Below are positions 5,793 through 8,934 of a stretch of 8,934 bases of DNA, piece after piece. The translations under genes and the position numbers were made by a program. This DNA comes from an uncultured Pseudobdellovibrionaceae bacterium. GTDB taxonomy: Bacteria > Bdellovibrionota > Bdellovibrionia > Bdellovibrionales > Bdellovibrionaceae. The notes beneath the pieces were generated by a model. That model did not search any database. It was not told the origin of the DNA and saw nothing but the letters and a program-made list of their open reading frames with translations. Location of the stretch: the NCBI GenBank assembly GCA_937900305.1, contig CALCCV010000101.1, forward strand, positions 1 through 8,934, given 5' to 3'. Numbering within the stretch: the stretch's first letter is position 1; every line of letters starts with the position of its first letter.

Positions 5793-7291
5793 TAGGGCAC
5801 CTTGTTTGTCACGCGCCAGAGTTGGATTTCCGTGTCTGTCACAGGCTGCTCGCCGATATCGAATTTTTTAGAATACACGATATGCGTTCTTGTGAAATAA
5901 AATGGAATTACTGTTTGGCTGGAGAGTAACCATTTTTCATAGTCTTTCAGTCTTCCGATTTTTTCCGGGTCTTGATCAGGAGCTTCGACTCCCATCAAGT
6001 CGACGCCTTGAGTTCTCCTACCAGCTAGGAATCGCAGCTGAACTGCCGGATAACGCTCCGAGGCCACATAATTGCCCAGCACGAAATCATATTTGCTTTT
6101 GTAGTCGTCTCCCGACTCAATAAGTTCGCTGTATTCTGGCGGATCAACTTTATGAATCTCAAGATCCACGCCGACGCGTTTTGCGGCCTGTACAACAAAC
6201 TCCAGGAATTTGTCTTTATAATAAAAACCTGGAGCTGCCACTACGAGCCTTTGACTCGTCTTCTCTGGCAAAAGGCTATTCATCTCGTCTCGAGTCAGCG
6301 CAATGCTGGGCGCAACAGGCAATAGAGTCTCGGCAAATGTTAGTCGTTCGTCGGGAACCTTCTCCAAAATAGTAAACAGATCGCGGCCAATCTTCTTCTT
6401 CGAATTGAGGTTGAAAAAATAGATAATGGAAGATGGAAGTGTGTAATGCACACCGACATCGAGTTTCTCCCAGTCGTATTCATTGCACGGAATGAAATCA
6501 CCGATAAAAATATCTGTTTTTCCTGCGACAACAGAGTCCTCGACTTCTTTTCGGCCCATCGACTTGACATGAATTTTGCGTGGCGAGTCCGGGAATCTAG
6601 CTTGTATTTTAGAATATGGGTTCCTAGTGAGCACGAGGTCTCGATTTGCATCTATGACAAGATTGTCAAGCGAGTAGGGACCGCTAAATCGTGTCGGCAC
6701 GAGAGCCAGGGTTTTAGGGTCAATGTCATCAGCTGACCAAATTCCACCTTCTGGAGAGGAGATTTGTAGCAAAAACGATTCACTCTTGGTCTTAAGAGCT
6801 ACCTCAATGGTCCCCTTCGTGTCATCGCCCTTAATACCGTCGCAGGGATCCTCAAGCGTCTTAAGATTATCGCAATCGGCAATGTGTTTCCAAAGAGGGA
6901 AATGCAAGGAGGTCTTCTTTGCCAAGATTCGCTTAATTGAGGCGACGACGTCGCGGGCTTTGATGGGCGTGCCATCACTAAATTTAGAATCTGGGTCAAG
7001 AGTGATCGTATACTTTGAGCCTACAATGTCCCAGTTTTTCGCAATCAAGGGCAAAAAAGAAGAGTTTTTGTGGTCATACTCGATCAGCGTGCTGGAAACG
7101 TGATTTAAGAAATACCATTTCCCGGCCTTATCAATTTCGGCGGGATCCGGAAATTTGTCTATTGTTCTAAGCGAGGTGTTTAAGACTTCAACTGATCGGT
7201 CACTTTTCGACATAAAGCCCTTCATAAAAACTATCGCTGTGGTGCCCAGCAATAAGATGAGCACCATGATTTTGATCTTGGTTCTATTCAT
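5792..7291 (-). CDS. Family-5 (OppA/DppA-like) solute-binding protein, membrane-anchored
   Basis: The 499-residue product belongs to the SBP_bac_5 family of extracytoplasmic binding proteins for oligopeptides, nickel and some sugars. The signature region is IAKNWDI...KYTITLDPDSKF then FSDGTPIKARDVV (about 83-116), matching the family's W-x-DG-x-T-x-F and DGxPxxAxDV pattern. The C-terminal IPFYFTRTHIVYSKKF is also typical. Residues 6-25 (IKIMVLILLLGTTAIVFMKG region) form one hydrophobic helix with no AxA site and no lipobox cysteine, so it probably remains as an uncleaved anchor. Cys140 and Cys150 could form a disulfide. No permease or ATPase gene is nearby, which favours a sensing role over transport. 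The start is ambiguous: GGAAGG (7304-7309) lies 12 nt from this ATG and 9 nt from the GTG at 7294; the TTG at 7312 lacks a ribosome site. Confidence 0.88.
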   Translation of the reverse strand: MNRTKIKIMVLILLLGTTAIVFMKGFMSKSDRSVEVLNTSLRTIDKFPDPAEIDKAGKWYFLNHVSSTLIEYDHKNSSFLPLIAKNWDIVGSKYTITLDPDSKFSDGTPIKARDVVASIKRILAKKTSLHFPLWKHIADCDNLKTLEDPCDGIKGDDTKGTIEVALKTKSESFLLQISSPEGGIWSADDIDPKTLALVPTRFSGPYSLDNLVIDANRDLVLTRNPYSKIQARFPDSPRKIHVKSMGRKEVEDSVVAGKTDIFIGDFIPCNEYDWEKLDVGVHYTLPSSIIYFFNLNSKKKIGRDLFTILEKVPDERLTFAETLLPVAPSIALTRDEMNSLLPEKTSQRLVVAAPGFYYKDKFLEFVVQAAKRVGVDLEIHKVDPPEYSELIESGDDYKSKYDFVLGNYVASERYPAVQLRFLAGRRTQGVDLMGVEAPDQDPEKIGRLKDYEKWLLSSQTVIPFYFTRTHIVYSKKFDIGEQPVTDTEIQLWRVTNKVP

Positions 7292-7303
7292 CACAATACT
7301 AAA

Positions 7304-7309
7304 CCTTCC
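7304..7309 (-). promoter_or_regulatory. Shine-Dalgarno GGAAGG for the solute-binding protein
   Basis: GGAAGG on the minus strand argues for initiation at GTG 7294 or ATG 7291 and against the upstream TTG at 7312, which it overlaps. Confidence 0.6.
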
Positions 7310-7324
7310 CAATACCGAAGGACA

Positions 7325-7552
7325 TCATGAGCCGGCGTCACTTGTGGGTGAAGCCACAAGACTTTTTAAAGCCTCAGGGCTAATGAGTTTGTCAAACTTC
7401 TCTGGCAAACAGGCGCCACTGAGTTGCACCTTCTCAACCAAGACAGCCTCTTGCTGACTCAGGGTTTCAGCTAGGCGCGCGGTCGCATTTGAATCTGCTT
7501 CTCCGCTCGACAACAAGCACGCAAGACTTACAATTGCAGTTGACGATAACAT
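7325..7552 (-). CDS. 75-aa small protein with hydrophobic N-terminus (possible exported or precursor peptide)
   Basis: The frame is open from 7618, but the ATG at 7552 is the likely start because AAAGGAG (7561-7567) lies 8 nt upstream and the upstream part runs into the previous gene. The product has a short hydrophobic N-terminus (MLSSTAIVSLACLLSSGEA), an acidic helical middle (LAETLSQQEAVLVEKV, 27-42) and a tail containing Cys48 in QLSGACLPEKFDKLIS, ending in SPTSDAGS. Cys12 lies inside the hydrophobic segment, but the preceding residues (SLA) do not make a good lipobox. It could be a short exported protein, or a precursor in which the C-terminal half is modified by the YcaO-like enzyme two genes downstream. 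Placement between regulator and binding protein supports a dedicated role. No family is recognised. Confidence 0.72.
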   Translation of the reverse strand: MLSSTAIVSLACLLSSGEADSNATARLAETLSQQEAVLVEKVQLSGACLPEKFDKLISPEALKSLVASPTSDAGS

Positions 7553-7560
7553 TATTTTCG

Positions 7561-7567
7561 CTCCTTT
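7561..7567 (-). promoter_or_regulatory. Shine-Dalgarno AAAGGAG deciding the 7552 start
   Basis: AAAGGAG lies 8 nt before the ATG at 7552, inside the intergenic gap. It indicates that the small protein is 75 residues, not the 97-residue frame beginning at 7618. Confidence 0.8.
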
Positions 7568-7568
7568 A

Positions 7569-7805
7569 TCATCGAGCCACCTTGCTCTGGTTAGTTTCCA
7601 TTTGATCTTTACTTTCATTCTTCGACGCTAAATTTTTTAGAAGCATCTGCGCTACTTCGAGCTGCTCAATACTTGCCCGCAGAAGCCTCAGAGCTGACAC
7701 CACATTCGGGTTTGGCGCATTCAATAGTTTTTCAGTTACCCGGAAATTCCCAAGCGAAGCTAGAACATCATGTTCAAGTTTATCAAGTGGATTCGGCGTG
7801 CTCAT
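7569..7805 (-). CDS. 78-aa helical protein of unknown function
   Basis: The 78-residue product begins 23 nt inside the end of the sigma-54 activator gene. The ATG is preceded by AGGAGG (7812-7817) with a 6-nt spacer, so it is very probably translated. The protein is soluble and almost entirely helix-compatible. Residues 5-30 (LDKLEHDVLASLGNFRVTEKLLN) are followed by a PNPNV break at 31-35, then a leucine-rich amphipathic helix (SALRLLRASIEQLEVAQMLLKNLA, 37-60) and a charged, Lys/Gln/Asn-rich tail. There is no signal peptide, cysteine or metal motif. The helical hairpin shape suits a small adaptor, a coiled-coil partner or a leader-type binding protein; an alternative is a precursor substrate of the YcaO-like enzyme, although it lacks Cys, which azoline-forming systems often use. 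Confidence 0.8.
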   Translation of the reverse strand: MSTPNPLDKLEHDVLASLGNFRVTEKLLNAPNPNVVSALRLLRASIEQLEVAQMLLKNLASKNESKDQMETNQSKVAR

Positions 7806-8934
7806 CAGAGCCCTCCTGACGATGTTTAATCTTCATGGCTTTTAATTTTACGCTCAACGTTCCTTTGGAAATTTTTAGGTGCTTTGCTGCAAGCGTTACG
7901 CTTCGATATTTTGCGACAGCTTCTTCGATAAGTTTTCGGTCAAATATTTTCCGAGCGCTTTGGTACCCCGGAAATCCGTCTCCGATAAAATCGGTCTCGA
8001 TAGTTTCAAGCTCTGTCAGTTTTAGTCGACCACTCTGAACTTTGCGGCGAGGGGTTTCTACAAGACCGATGACCCCCTTCCAATTTCGGAAGTCAGGGAA
8101 TCCCTGTTTATCAAAATGCGCAAACGTCACAAAGCGCTCGACAATATTTTGAATACCGCGAATGTTTCCAGGAACTCCATCGCGCGTAAGAAAATTAGAA
8201 AAATCTTCTGGAAAATTTTTAAAGTAAATTTGTCTTTCTGGTCGCTTCGAACGAATTCGAGTGCATATGGACTCTATAATGTCCGGCAAATCCTCTCTGC
8301 GTTCGCTGAGTTTTGGTACTTCGAGCTCGAGTGCCGCAATTCTCATATATAAGTCTTCGCGAAATTTCCCTTGGAGCACTAAGTCCTTAATGTCCTTGTT
8401 CGTGGCGAAAATAAATCTAGCATTTGTTTTGATAGGTTGTCGTCCGCCGACGCGAATGTACTCTTTCTCTTCCACAACTTTGAGCAGTCGAAGCTGCATC
8501 TCCGGGCTTGCGTCCCCAACTTCATCCAAAAAAATATCTCCATTTTTTGCAACGTCGATCAAACCTGTTTTTGTTTTTGAACCCGAACCAGTGAAGGAGT
8601 ACGGATCTTGTCCAAAGAGCTCTGACTGGGCGAGGTTATCAGGCATGGCGCCGATATTGATATTTACGAAAGGTCTGCGACCACCATTCTTGGATCTGTA
8701 CTTGTTGATTCTACTTGCTATGGCGCCTTTACCAATTCCACTCGGACCCAACAGGAGGGCCGGATGCTCAGAATCTGCTACGGCTATTATTTTCTGATCA
8801 AAGCGAACCATCGAAGGGCTCTTGCAGATAAACTCGTTGTAAATCCCGTCTGAATTAGCTCTTTGTTGGCTTAGGGTAAGGTCAAGACCGGCCATGGAAC
8901 TTTGATAGGCTCGCCTGAGGGCCGCTTCCCGCTG
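7783..8934 (-). CDS. Sigma-54-dependent AAA+ transcriptional activator (NtrC-type), 5' partial
   Basis: The frame remains open past the ATG at 8895 to the window edge, adding 13 codons (QREAALRRAYQSS). That ATG has no Shine-Dalgarno sequence, so the N-terminal sensory domain probably lies outside. Numbered from the 8895 ATG, the visible 370 residues contain the following. Walker A is GPSGIGKG (50-57). The sigma-54 contact loop is YSFTGS (99-104) in place of GAFTGA. Walker B is IFLDEVGD (121-128), sensor I is FATNKD (163-168), and FREDLYMR (178-185) carries the arginine fingers. The sensor II region is VPGNIRG (241-247) in place of WPGNVRE. The C-terminal Fis-type helix-turn-helix is at about 322-356 (LAAKHLKISKGTLSVKLK). 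The protein should bind upstream enhancer sites and remodel RpoN holoenzyme. It is the first visible gene of the operon and may be the output of the kinase at its end. Confidence 0.93.
   Translation of the reverse strand, partial: QREAALRRAYQSSMAGLDLTLSQQRANSDGIYNEFICKSPSMVRFDQKIIAVADSEHPALLLGPSGIGKGAIASRINKYRSKNGGRRPFVNINIGAMPDNLAQSELFGQDPYSFTGSGSKTKTGLIDVAKNGDIFLDEVGDASPEMQLRLLKVVEEKEYIRVGGRQPIKTNARFIFATNKDIKDLVLQGKFREDLYMRIAALELEVPKLSERREDLPDIIESICTRIRSKRPERQIYFKNFPEDFSNFLTRDGVPGNIRGIQNIVERFVTFAHFDKQGFPDFRNWKGVIGLVETPRRKVQSGRLKLTELETIETDFIGDGFPGYQSARKIFDRKLIEEAVAKYRSVTLAAKHLKISKGTLSVKLKAMKIKHRQEGSDEHAEST
7812..7817 (-). promoter_or_regulatory. Strong Shine-Dalgarno AGGAGG for the 78-aa gene
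   Basis: AGGAGG lies 6 nt before the ATG at 7805, within the end of the activator coding region. It supports the overlapping start and independent initiation. Confidence 0.8.

Overview
The window reads as a bacterial contig of moderate GC content, dense coding and small overlapping genes. The organism is probably Gram-negative: there is a cleavable Sec signal peptide, an anchored periplasmic-type solute-binding protein, a two-pass sensor kinase and a sigma-54 (RpoN) activator. The style would fit Bdellovibrionota or another former deltaproteobacterial lineage, but this is an impression; no rRNA, tRNA or marker gene is present. The first 49 bases are not genomic. They are an Illumina index-adapter sequence left at the contig end, so this is a draft (possibly metagenomic) assembly and position 50 is an assembly end.

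Left part (50-2445), loosely packed: the 3' end of an unidentified plus-strand gene (50-279); a minus-strand four-helix membrane protein (532-948); a gene-free, GC-richer stretch (949-1273); a minus-strand single-domain cupin (1274-1699); an intergenic region with two perfect inverted repeats (1700-2067); and a plus-strand small exported protein (2068-2445). The cupin and the exported protein are divergent and could share control elements. A convergent gap (2446-2730) contains a long imperfect hairpin and a second inverted repeat.

Right part (2731-8934), entirely minus strand and apparently one operon, in transcription order: sigma-54 AAA+ activator with a Fis-type HTH (its N-terminus lies beyond the window edge); a 78-aa helical protein; a 75-aa small protein with a hydrophobic N-terminus; a family-5 solute-binding protein (OppA/DppA-like) with an apparently uncleaved N-terminal anchor and no ABC permease or ATPase nearby; a divergent YcaO-like protein; and a hybrid histidine kinase with two C-terminal receiver domains. 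Junctions are very tight: a 23-nt overlap, a 16-nt gap, a 33-nt gap, a 1-nt TAGTG overlap and a 4-nt ATGA overlap.

This six-gene cluster is the most interesting content. It combines a peptide-modifying enzyme fold (YcaO), one or two small proteins that could be substrates, a peptide-binding-type receptor, a membrane kinase and a sigma-54 activator. One reading is a self-contained peptide signalling system, in which a modified peptide is sensed by the anchored binding protein and kinase and the response runs through phosphotransfer to sigma-54 transcription. This is inference: the usual RiPP partners (E1-like protein, TfuA, protease, exporter) are absent from the window, and the YcaO protein departs from the family at several expected ATP/Mg positions.
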